Shown: positions 14,455-20,671 of the stretch, one piece after another
How positions within the stretch are numbered: the stretch's first letter is position 1
How the letters are laid out: the number at the start of each line of letters is the position of its first letter
NCBI GenBank assembly: GCA_052386775.1
Contig: JBQTJV010000115.1
Coordinates: forward strand, 1-20,671
DNA length: 20,671 nucleotides
Direction of reading: 5' to 3'
From: DSOT01 sp052386775
GTDB taxonomy: Bacteria > Pseudomonadota > Gammaproteobacteria > Burkholderiales > SG8-41
Translations under genes and position numbers: made by a program
The notes under the pieces: generated by a model
Seen by the model: only the letters and a program-made list of their open reading frames with translations
The model's database searches: none
What the model was told of the DNA's origin: nothing

Positions 14455-15249
14455 CTACCACAGGGACTTCAGCCGTCCGCCGTCGAGATTGAGCGATACG
14501 CCGGTGATGTAGCTGGCGCGCTCGGAACAGAGAAACACGATCGCGTTCGCGAGTTCTTCCGGGCGGCCGAAGCGGTTGAGCGAGTTCCTGCGCGCTGCCA
14601 GCCGGCGCGCCTCGTCTTCGCTTCGGGCGCCGAGTTCCGCGGCGAGTCCCTGCGCATTGCGGCGCCACAGATTCGTATCCACCCAGCCGGGGCACACCGC
14701 GTTCACCAGGATGTTGTCTTCGCCGAACTCGGTGGACAGGGACTTGGTGATGTTGAGCAGCGCGCTGTTGGTGATGCCGCTGCCGAACATGTACGGATCC
14801 GGTTCCTTGCCGGCGCCGCCGATCAGATTCACGATGCGGCCCCAGCGCTGCGCTTTCATCAGCGGATGGACCAGCCGGATGGCGCGCAGGAAACCGAACA
14901 GTTTTGTCTCGAGCTGTTCCTTGAGCCCGTTATCGGTCATGACGTCGAAGCGGCCCGGGTACATCTGGCCGGCGTTGTTCACGAGGATGTCGATGCCGCC
15001 GAACTGCTTTCTCGCGCTCTCGACCAGTCGCGCGATGTCGTCGTTCTTCGTCATGTCGGCGACGACCGCATGAATCTCGCCGCCGGTCGCCTTGACCAGT
15101 TCCTCCCGTGTGCGTTCCAAAGTTTCCGCGTTGCGCCCGCAAATGGTGACGCGCACGCCTTCCTCGAGAAACTGCCGCGCCGTCTCCCGGCCGATGCCGC
15201 GGCTGGCGCCGGTGACGATCGCCGATCTTCCCTTGATGCCCAACTCCAT
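14455..15249 (-). CDS. SDR-family protein lacking the catalytic Ser-Tyr-Lys residues
   Basis: This 264-residue protein has an intact Rossmann core: TGASRGIG at 13-20, NNAG at 91-94, and CGRN after beta-2, which suggests NADP. Where catalytic SDRs have I-S-S and Y-x-x-x-K, it has NLIGGAG and S157-GIT-N161, aligned through the helix ALLNITKSL. The general base Tyr, the Lys and the Ser are therefore all absent. The C-terminal GVSLNLDGG is normal. A long acid/Arg-rich insert after PGWVDTNLW (about residues 198-226) is typical of a divergent SDR subgroup. I chose the ATG at 15249 (MELGIKG), with AAGGAAAA upstream. It heads the minus-strand SDR-TctC-SDR group and is divergent from the oxidoreductase gene at 15368. 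It may be a non-canonical enzyme or a binding protein. Confidence 0.85.
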   Translation of the reverse strand: MELGIKGRSAIVTGASRGIGRETARQFLEEGVRVTICGRNAETLERTREELVKATGGEIHAVVADMTKNDDIARLVESARKQFGGIDILVNNAGQMYPGRFDVMTDNGLKEQLETKLFGFLRAIRLVHPLMKAQRWGRIVNLIGGAGKEPDPYMFGSGITNSALLNITKSLSTEFGEDNILVNAVCPGWVDTNLWRRNAQGLAAELGARSEDEARRLAARRNSLNRFGRPEELANAIVFLCSERASYITGVSLNLDGGRLKSLW

Positions 15250-15367
15250 GTGGTTTTCCTTGCGGTGGTCGCGATTCAAATGGAGCCGGCATAATGGCGA
15301 CTCCGGTGGAGGCTGCCGTCGCATTGTAAATCAACACCGAAAGCGCGCACTGTAAGGACACGACGCA

Positions 15368-16237
15368 ATGAAAATCGGATTCATCGGCCTGGGCCAGATG
15401 GGCCGCGGCATGGCCGCGCGGCTGCTCGAACGCGGACACCAGCTCAACGTGTGGAACCGCACGCGGGAAGCGGCGGAGACACTCGGCGCACAGGGTGCTG
15501 CCGTGTCGGAGCGGGCGGAACAGGTTCTCGCTGCCGACGTGGTCATCACCATGCTGGCCGACGATGCCGCGGTGAAAGCGGTATGGCTCGCTACCGGCAT
15601 GGCGGCTCGCATGCCGCAATCGGCGATACATCTCAACATGGCCTCCGTAAGTCTCGCGCTCGGCCAGGAACTCGCATTGCGGCATCGCGAGGCCGGATCG
15701 TCGTATGTGTCGGCCCCGGTGTTCGGGCGGCCGCCCTCGGCGGTGAACGGACAGCTCGACATCGTGGCCGCGGGGGAGGAATCGGCGATCGCGCGCTGCG
15801 CGCCGCTGTTCGAGACGCTGGGGCGGCGCTGGTTCAATGTCGGGACGGAGCCGCACCGGGCCAATATCGTCAAGATCGCACGCAACTTCCTGCTGGGCAC
15901 GATCATCGAAAGCCTGGGCGAGGCGTTTGCGCTGGTCCAGAAGTCGGGCGTGGATCCCGCAGCCTTTCTGGACATTCTCACCAGCACGTCGATGAATGCG
16001 CCGGCGTACAAGAACTACGGGCGCCTGATCCTCGACAAGCCGGAGCAGCCGACTTTCACGTTGAGGCTCGGCATGAAGGATGTCGAGCTCGCGCTTGAGG
16101 CGGGCCGGAACACCGGTGTGCCGATGCCGCTCGCGGAACTGCTGGTGAAGCAACACGAGGCGGCCATCGAGCGCGGCTACGGCGAGAGGGAATGGGCGTC
16201 GCTCGGCAACTATATCGCGGAGCAGGCGGGGCTATAA
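15368..16237 (+). CDS. NAD(P)-dependent oxidoreductase, 3-hydroxyisobutyrate dehydrogenase-like
   Basis: This is a 289-residue beta-hydroxyacid dehydrogenase family protein. The N-terminal Rossmann motif is GFIGLGQMG (4-12), with NRT at 30-32 suggesting NADPH use. The substrate-side loop reads SAPVFGRPPSAVNGQL where classic enzymes have DAPVSGG. The catalytic Lys169 and partner Asn173 are present (ANIVKIARNF). The C-terminal helical domain contains a FTLRLGMKDVELALEAG segment close to the family FxLxLxxKDL motif. The altered SGG loop means the substrate is probably not 3-hydroxyisobutyrate itself. AAGGA lies 9 nt before the ATG. A TctC gene follows 47 bp downstream on the same strand, probably in one transcript. 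Confidence 0.9.
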   Translation: MKIGFIGLGQMGRGMAARLLERGHQLNVWNRTREAAETLGAQGAAVSERAEQVLAADVVITMLADDAAVKAVWLATGMAARMPQSAIHLNMASVSLALGQELALRHREAGSSYVSAPVFGRPPSAVNGQLDIVAAGEESAIARCAPLFETLGRRWFNVGTEPHRANIVKIARNFLLGTIIESLGEAFALVQKSGVDPAAFLDILTSTSMNAPAYKNYGRLILDKPEQPTFTLRLGMKDVELALEAGRNTGVPMPLAELLVKQHEAAIERGYGEREWASLGNYIAEQAGL

Positions 16238-16284
16238 GCCGGTTGCGCTAGAATGCGTGCTTTTTGAAAGGCACGGAGATCGGC

Positions 16285-17265
16285 ATGAAGAACAGCAAAA
16301 CCCTCGCCTGCGCCGCTGCGGTCGCCGGCGTCTTGATCTGCGGTGCAGCCGCGGCGCAGCCGGCGTATCCCACCAAGCCGGTACGATTCATCGTGACCTA
16401 TCCGCCGGGCGGCAGCTCGGAAGTGATGGGGCGCATCATCGGCAAGCAGCTCACCGAATACTGGGGGCAGCAGGTGATCATCGAAACCCGCCCCGGCGCC
16501 GACGGCGCGATCGGCATGGAGTATGCCTCCAAGCAGCCGGCCGACGGCTACACCTTCGTGCTCGGAAATTTCGGGCCGGTGGTCGCCAAGCCGCTGCTCG
16601 CCAACGTGGCATACGACACCAGGCGGGATTTCACGCCGGTGTCGCGCATCACCATGGCGGCCAACATCCTGGTCGTGCCGACGACGCTGCCGGTGAAGAA
16701 CGTCAAAGAGCTGGTAGCGCTCGCGAAGGCGCGCCCGGGGGAACTGACCTACGCCACCAGCGGGCCGGGCAGCATGTCGCATTTCTCCGGCGAGATGTTC
16801 AAGAAGCTCGCGAGCGTGAACATGGTGACGGTCAACTACAAGGGCAACGCGCAGGCGATCACAGAGATCATGGGCGGGCAGATCACCACCATGTTCTCGG
16901 ATGCGCTGCCGGCCGTGCAGGCCATGAAGACCGGCAAGGTCCGCGCGCTTGCGGTGACCAGCGCCGAGCGCTGGCCGCACACGCCGGAACTGCCCACGCT
17001 CGCGGAGGAGGGCATCAAGGGCTTCGCCGCCGTCAACTGGTGGGGCATCCTGTTCCCGGCGGGCGTGCCGCGCCCGATCATCGAGAAGGTCAACGCGGAC
17101 CTGCAGAAAGCACTGGCGCAACCCGGCGTGAAGTCCGCGCTCGCGAATCTCGGCGTGGAGGCCATTTCCAGCACGCCGGAGCAGTTCGGCGCGTTCATGG
17201 CCTCCGAAACCGAGCGCTGGGGCAAGCTGATCCGGGAAGCGAAGCTCGAGACGCAGAAAAAGTAG
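16285..17265 (+). CDS. Tripartite tricarboxylate transporter substrate-binding protein (Bug/TctC family)
   Basis: This is a 326-residue binding protein. The signal peptide is about residues 1-24 (MKNSKTLACAAAVAGVLICGAAAA). Family segments follow: YPTKPVRFIVTYPPGGSSEVMGRI, ETRPGADGAIGMEYA, QPADGYTFVLGN, LTYATSGPGSMSHFSGEMF, NYKGNAQAITEIMGGQI. The loop usually reading KGGGP is KGNAQ here, and Asp/Thr residues of the carboxylate pocket differ from the other two copies, so a different ligand is likely. I chose the ATG at 16285 because GGAG is 7 nt upstream and a proper signal peptide follows. A TTG at 16264 is possible but worse. A TAGAAT -10-like box lies at 16249-16254 with no good -35. The gene follows the 3-hydroxyisobutyrate-dehydrogenase-like gene. 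Confidence 0.92.
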   Translation: MKNSKTLACAAAVAGVLICGAAAAQPAYPTKPVRFIVTYPPGGSSEVMGRIIGKQLTEYWGQQVIIETRPGADGAIGMEYASKQPADGYTFVLGNFGPVVAKPLLANVAYDTRRDFTPVSRITMAANILVVPTTLPVKNVKELVALAKARPGELTYATSGPGSMSHFSGEMFKKLASVNMVTVNYKGNAQAITEIMGGQITTMFSDALPAVQAMKTGKVRALAVTSAERWPHTPELPTLAEEGIKGFAAVNWWGILFPAGVPRPIIEKVNADLQKALAQPGVKSALANLGVEAISSTPEQFGAFMASETERWGKLIREAKLETQKK

Positions 17266-17311
17266 CGCAAACCCCGGGGATGGCAGACCCTGGCCGCGTC
17301 ATCGGCACGGA

Positions 17312-17752
17312 TCAGCAGGCGCAATAGTCGTCGCCGGAAATCCGGACGCGGGGAATCCAGTTGCGCTTGCGCCGGTCGAGGCGCTCGCCCGGGCCTTCGC
17401 CGTCGAAGTTCGTGGTGTTCTCGGTCAGCCGGGCGCTGTCGACACCTTCGAACGTGTTCACGTTAACCACCGCATAGAGCCCGTGGTCGATGGCGCTGGT
17501 GACGAAAGGCACAGTGCCGCACGCGGTGCAGACGTAGAAGTCCGCGGTCTTCGTGCCAAAGCGGTACTTGCGGATCAGGGGGCCATCCCGCACTTGGACT
17601 ACCAGCGTTGCGTCACGATGGGAAGTCCACCGTCCGCCGTGCTTTACGCAGAAGCTGCAACTGCACGCTCTGACCGGAATATGTCCCGTCGATTCCGGCC
17701 AGTCCAGCGCGTACCGGATGTTGCCGCAATGACATTTGCCGTGGATGCGCAT
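17312..17752 (-). CDS. GFA (CENP-V/glutathione-dependent formaldehyde-activating) family protein
   Basis: This 146-residue protein has the zinc-binding cysteines of the GFA fold in order: C7-H-C9-G-N, C30-S-C32-S-F-C35, and C75-T-A-C78-G. Family anchors RYRFG-like (KYRFGTKTADFYVC) and the VNVNTFEGVD strand are also present. The name comes from Gfa of Paracoccus, whose role in formaldehyde-glutathione adduct formation has been questioned. Most members have no known reaction. The protein is of normal length. It converges with the TctC gene across 46 bp and is followed upstream on the same strand by the DUF2917 gene (29 bp gap), so the two may share a transcript. Confidence 0.88.
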   Translation of the reverse strand: MRIHGKCHCGNIRYALDWPESTGHIPVRACSCSFCVKHGGRWTSHRDATLVVQVRDGPLIRKYRFGTKTADFYVCTACGTVPFVTSAIDHGLYAVVNVNTFEGVDSARLTENTTNFDGEGPGERLDRRKRNWIPRVRISGDDYCAC

Positions 17753-17781
17753 ACGCTCGACTCGACGGCCCGGGCGTTCGA

Positions 17782-18231
17782 CTATCTCGCGGCAAGGCGG
17801 GTCGCCGGCTTGCGCCGGCGCGTCAGGTTATGCCAGCCCCGCTTGAGCAACGCAAAGCCGATTCGAAACAAACGCGCCACTTCGATGGTCCGGGCGCGGC
17901 GCGCCGCGACCTCGAGTTCGGCGATACGGCCATAATCCAGCCACACCCCGCTGCGGGCGTAGCCGCCGACGACCGCCGGATCGGTCCAGGACACGGAGAT
18001 CCTGCTCGCTTCGGAGAGCGCGCTTACCACGATGCGGCCTTCCGATCCGGAGCAGAAGCGCGTGCCGCCGGCGACGATGTAGTCCTCGCCGTCGCCCTCC
18101 TGCGTAATCCACACCTGACCGTGCTGGACCCGAATTTCCGTTCCGCGGTGGCCCAAAACCGTGATCGCCTGCCGCGGCGCGATTTCCACCGTTTTCGGGC
18201 GCGCCTTGTAATCGGTAACGGGCTTGTTCAT
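17782..18231 (-). CDS. DUF2917 domain-containing protein
   Basis: This is a 149-residue cytoplasmic protein of unknown function. The DUF2917 core at about residues 14-75 is a small beta domain with IAPRQAITVLGHRGTEIRVQHGQVWITQEGDGEDYIVAGGTRFCSG, where VWIT-x-EGD-x-xDY is the family motif. A C-terminal helical, Arg-rich tail (RIAELEVAARRARTIEVARLFRIGFALLKRGWHNLTRRRK) follows. The ATG at 18231 has a strong AGGAGGT 9 nt upstream; an upstream extension to 18381 lacks one. It is divergent from a LysR-family gene with a 122-bp shared region, a layout in which the regulator often controls the divergent gene (inference). Confidence 0.88.
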   Translation of the reverse strand: MNKPVTDYKARPKTVEIAPRQAITVLGHRGTEIRVQHGQVWITQEGDGEDYIVAGGTRFCSGSEGRIVVSALSEASRISVSWTDPAVVGGYARSGVWLDYGRIAELEVAARRARTIEVARLFRIGFALLKRGWHNLTRRRKPATRLAAR

Positions 18232-18328
18232 AATCAATGCACCTCCTGCATCCATGTATCGAGGGCCGGCATCGACCCGCGTCAGTCGTAATATGGCGTC
18301 GGCGCAGGATCCGGACAAACGGTTATTT

Positions 18329-18345
18329 TGCATCCTATGAATGCA
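18329..18345. promoter_or_regulatory. Candidate LysR-type operator (T-N11-A dyad)
   Basis: TGCAT-CCTATGA-ATGCA is a perfect 5-bp inverted repeat with a 7-nt spacer that meets the T-N11-A rule of LysR-type operators. It lies between the divergent DUF2917 and LysR genes, only 9 bp before the LysR ATG, in an AT-rich patch with TATATA that may be the regulator's own promoter. That position would allow autoregulation. Confidence 0.45.
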
Positions 18346-18353
18346 TATATAGC

Positions 18354-19331
18354 ATGCGTGTGAAGCGCGATCTTCCGGCACTCGACCTGTTGAAGGCGTT
18401 CGAAGCGGCGGCCCGGCATCTTTCGTTCACCAAGGCGGGGGCCGAACTGTTCCTCAGCCAGTCTGCGGTGAGCCGGCAGATCCAGCAGTTGGAAGGCCAG
18501 CTCGGCGTGCCGCTGTTCCTGCGCCGCACCCGCGCCCTGCTGCTGACCGACGCGGGGCAGCGCTATTTCCGGGACGTGGCGCAGGCGCTCAACGGCTTGC
18601 GCGAGGCCACGGCGCGATTGAGCACCGCTACGCAGGATCACACGGTCAGAGTCACGACCACGGTGACGTTTGCTTCGCTGTGGCTCGTGCCTCGGCTTGC
18701 AGACTTCCAGGAGCGGCACTCCGAGATCACGGTTCACGTCGCGGCCGACAACACCGTTCGCGACCTGGAGCGCGACGGCCTCGACCTGTCCATACGCTAC
18801 TCCACTGCGCGGGTGGCGGGCGCCGGTGCGATGAAGCTTTTCGGCGAGCGCGTGATGCCGGTCTGCAGTCCGAAGCTTCTCGCGAAACGGCGGGTCGAAC
18901 GCCTCGAAGATCTCCAGCACTTCGTGCTGCTGCACTACGAAGATCCGGAACAGAGCACGCCGTGGCTGTCCTGGGACGTCTGGTTCGAAGTCATGAAACT
19001 GAAGCGCTTCAATCCCCGGGGCACGCTCTACTTCAGCCATTACGATCAGGCGATCCGGGCGGCGATCAGCGGCCAGGGCGTCGCGCTGGGTCGCGTGCCG
19101 CTCATCTCGGGCATGCTGGAAGAGGGTTCGCTCGCGACGCCGTTTCGCGATGCGCGCTACAGCACCGATTCCGAAGACCGCGCCTACTGGCTCATCACCG
19201 CGGATTCGGCGCGCACCCGCACGCCGGTACAGACCTTCGTGGACTGGCTGAAGGCGCAGTCGGCGGCCGTGGCGCAGGCGTCGAATCAGGTCTATCCGGT
19301 TTCAGCGCGCCACAGCTCCCAAAAACGCTGA
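18354..19331 (+). CDS. LysR-family transcriptional regulator (GcvA-like)
   Basis: This is a 325-residue regulator. The N-terminal winged helix-turn-helix covers residues 8-66 with PALDLLKAFEAAARHLSFTKAGAELFLSQSAVSRQIQQLEGQLGVPLF, the GcvA-type signature. The effector domain runs from about 90 (VRVTTTVTFASLWLVPRLADF) to 300, with the GLDLSIRYS and GVALGRVPLI segments typical of the GcvA subgroup. I chose the ATG at 18354 because the HTH normally begins about 10 residues in. There is no clear Shine-Dalgarno. It is divergent from the DUF2917 gene with a dyad between them. Its 3' end overlaps the convergent DUF72 gene by 40 bp, so the last 13 residues are encoded opposite that gene's end. Confidence 0.93.
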   Translation: MRVKRDLPALDLLKAFEAAARHLSFTKAGAELFLSQSAVSRQIQQLEGQLGVPLFLRRTRALLLTDAGQRYFRDVAQALNGLREATARLSTATQDHTVRVTTTVTFASLWLVPRLADFQERHSEITVHVAADNTVRDLERDGLDLSIRYSTARVAGAGAMKLFGERVMPVCSPKLLAKRRVERLEDLQHFVLLHYEDPEQSTPWLSWDVWFEVMKLKRFNPRGTLYFSHYDQAIRAAISGQGVALGRVPLISGMLEEGSLATPFRDARYSTDSEDRAYWLITADSARTRTPVQTFVDWLKAQSAAVAQASNQVYPVSARHSSQKR

Positions 19332-19999
19332 GCGAACTGCGGCCCCCGCGCTTCGTCTTCATGCTTGAAATAGACGAGGGCGCGTGCGTAAGGCTGTGCG
19401 GCGATGCGCTTGATCCACTTGCGCAGATCCTCGTCGTCGTATGCGGTGCGCCGCAGGCGGAAATAGCCGTATTTCGACGTCGCCGCGAGCGGGCTCTCGT
19501 TTTCATCGGTGTCGGTGACGCACAGCGCGGCACTGCGAAGGCGCAAGGTCTCGTAGACCTCGTCGTCATGCCAGGTGGCGTTGCGAAACTCGAAAGCCGC
19601 CATCCGGTCAGACGGGAGTGCGCTCAGGAAATCGCGCAGGCGCGCCACGTCCTTCCGGAGAAAAGGCGGCAACTGGAAGAAGACCACGCCCAGCCTGTCG
19701 CCCAAAGCCGACGCCCGCCGCAGGAATTCGCTGACTTCCGGCCCGGCTTCCTGCAGGCGCTTGTCGTGCGTGATGCGGCGCGGGGCTTTCAGCGTGAAGG
19801 TGAAACTCGGAGGCACGTCCTGCGACCAGCGCGCAAGCATCGGCTCGCCGGGCATGCGGTAGAACGTGTTATTGATCTCCACCGTGTTGAAGCGCTCCGC
19901 ATAGTAGCGCAGCATCGCGTTGGCGGGCAGTTTCTGCGGATAGAAACGCCCCAGCCATTCCTTGTAGGAGTAGCCGCTCGTGCCGGTTAACAGCTCCAT
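19292..19999 (-). CDS. DUF72 (YecE-like) family protein
   Basis: This 235-residue protein has a TIM-barrel-like DUF72 domain. It starts TGTSGYSYKEWLGRFYPQKLP, then FNTVEINNTFYRMP, FTFTLKAPRRITHDKRL, LGVVFFQLPPFLRKD, AFEFRNATWHDDEVYETL, TSKYGYFRLRRTAYDDEDL and YVYFKHE-like ALVYFKHEDEARGP. All the conserved blocks are present. The biochemical function of the family is not established. AGGAG lies 5 nt before the ATG. It starts 25 bp from the divergent LigD-type gene and ends inside the LysR gene on the other strand. Confidence 0.92.
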   Translation of the reverse strand: MELLTGTSGYSYKEWLGRFYPQKLPANAMLRYYAERFNTVEINNTFYRMPGEPMLARWSQDVPPSFTFTLKAPRRITHDKRLQEAGPEVSEFLRRASALGDRLGVVFFQLPPFLRKDVARLRDFLSALPSDRMAAFEFRNATWHDDEVYETLRLRSAALCVTDTDENESPLAATSKYGYFRLRRTAYDDEDLRKWIKRIAAQPYARALVYFKHEDEARGPQFAQRFWELWRAETG

Positions 20000-20024
20000 C
20001 GTCGCTCCTGGGTAGAATTTTCAG

Positions 20025-20671
20025 ATGCCACGGCTTGCCCGACCGGGAAACAAAGCATCGCGTGTGGCCCCCGTCTCAAAACCGGGACGCTCGGGCGGAC
20101 GGGCAGTTTCGCATGTTTCATCGCTTGAAGAGTACTCTGCAAAGCGCGCGTTCAACGCGACGCCCGAGCCTGCGCCGGCACTGCTCTCCGAGCGCAGCGG
20201 GCCGCTGCTGTTCGTCATCCAGAAGCACTCGGCGCGGCGCCTTCATTATGACTTCCGGCTCGAATGCGATGGCGTGCTGAAGTCGTGGGCCGTTCCCAAG
20301 GGACCCTCGCTCGAGCCGGGGGAGAAGCGGCTCGCCGTCCAGACCGAAGATCATCCTTACGAGTATGGCTCGTTCGAGGGCGTGATTCCGCCGAAACAGT
20401 ATGGCGCCGGCGAAGTGATCGTCTGGGACTGCGGCGTCTATTCGCCCGACGAGGAACAGGCGTATTCGTTCGAGGATCGGCAGGAGGCACAGCGCCGTGT
20501 CCGCGACGGTCTCGCGAAGGGGAAACTCAGCTTCCTGCTCCGCGGCGAGAAACTAAAGGGGTCGTTTGCGCTGATTCGCACCAGGGATGCGAAGAGCTGG
20601 CTGCTGATGAAGCACCGCGACCGGTTCGTGTCGAATGACGATGTGACCGCGCGCACTCGTTCCGTGCTCTC
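20025..20671 (+). CDS. ligD: LigD-type DNA repair protein, 3'-phosphoesterase domain, 3' end cut by window edge
   Basis: The frame is open from the ATG at 20025 to the right edge (215 codons, no stop). An in-frame TAG at 20013 rules out an earlier start. After a basic linker (residues 1-55) comes the 3'-phosphoesterase domain. It has FVIQKHSARRLHYDFRLE (63-80), LKSWAVPKGPSLEP, the EDHPYEYGSFEGVIP block and YGAGEVIVWD. His68, His74, Asp76, Arg78, His110 and Tyr114 match the active-site residues of Pseudomonas LigD (H42, H48, D50, R52, H84, Y88) with a constant offset of 26. This domain trims 3'-phosphates or 3'-ribonucleotides during Ku-dependent end joining. A ligase and a polymerase domain would be expected beyond the edge. 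A stand-alone phosphoesterase cannot be excluded. The ribosome site is weak. Confidence 0.9.
   Translation, partial: MPRLARPGNKASRVAPVSKPGRSGGRAVSHVSSLEEYSAKRAFNATPEPAPALLSERSGPLLFVIQKHSARRLHYDFRLECDGVLKSWAVPKGPSLEPGEKRLAVQTEDHPYEYGSFEGVIPPKQYGAGEVIVWDCGVYSPDEEQAYSFEDRQEAQRRVRDGLAKGKLSFLLRGEKLKGSFALIRTRDAKSWLLMKHRDRFVSNDDVTARTRSVL

Noticed and set aside
14930..16156. Long minus-strand open frame (408 codons) opposite the 3-hydroxyisobutyrate dehydrogenase-like gene
   Set aside because: It is low-information, Arg-rich sequence spanning a divergent promoter region. The plus-strand gene has clear Rossmann and catalytic motifs.
16257..17327. Second plus-strand frame over the TctC gene at 16285
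   Set aside because: It is an out-of-frame shadow. The Bug/TctC motifs and the signal peptide lie only in the frame starting at 16285.
18680..19990. Plus-strand 436-codon open frame across the LysR and DUF72 genes
   Set aside because: It is a different frame of LysR followed by the antisense of DUF72. Both real genes have full family signatures and this frame has none.
1..20671. CRISPR arrays, insertion sequences, phage genes, tRNA or rRNA
   Set aside because: I saw no regularly spaced direct repeats, transposase or integrase motifs, or tRNA/rRNA-like sequence when reading both strands. Short or degenerate examples could be missed by eye.

Overview
This is a GC-rich window with short intergenic gaps. 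It reads like a betaproteobacterial chromosome, probably Burkholderiales-like. That inference rests on the gene content: three Bug/TctC-type periplasmic binding proteins, a UbiK-YifB pair, a DedA-rhodanese fusion, a DUF2917 gene beside a GcvA-like LysR gene, and a LigD-type gene. I see no rRNA, tRNA, CRISPR array, insertion sequence or phage gene. The taxonomy is an inference from family content, not a database result.

Layout. At 1-606 (minus) is the 5' part of a TorF/Gcw_chp putative porin gene. It is preceded by a near-consensus sigma-54 promoter and an NtrC-like operator, so it probably opens a nitrogen-regulated operon running off the left edge. Then come ubiK, a ComM/YifB-type AAA ATPase gene, a RidA-family gene and a TctC gene (868-4337, plus). 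A three-gene cobalt-type nitrile hydratase operon (alpha, beta, accessory protein) lies at 4422-6092 on the minus strand, facing away from an EamA transporter gene at 6262-7128. At 7191-8150 is a DedA-rhodanese fusion interrupted by an in-frame UGA where I expect the family to have cysteine. At 8215-11681 is a complete MCE (Mla-type) lipid-transport operon: STAS-permease, ATPase, MCE protein and lipoprotein. Its ATPase gene carries a one-base frameshift.

From 11798 to 17265 lies a catabolic-looking block: three short-chain dehydrogenase/reductase genes, one beta-hydroxyacid-dehydrogenase-like gene and two TctC genes, arranged in two divergent groups around 15250-15367. One of the SDRs lacks the catalytic Ser-Tyr-Lys residues. 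The right part holds a GFA-family gene, a DUF2917 gene divergent from a LysR gene with a T-N11-A dyad between them, a DUF72 gene, and the first 215 codons of a LigD-type 3'-phosphoesterase gene cut by the right edge.

Most notable are the sigma-54/NtrC control region (656-781), the in-frame UGA with a bacterial-SECIS-like hairpin behind it (7995-8030), the mlaF frameshift about 1.9 kb further on, and the catalytically stripped SDR. The UGA and the frameshift may be sequence errors or gene decay. A genuinely new system is not demonstrated here. The UGA is the most testable candidate for something unusual.
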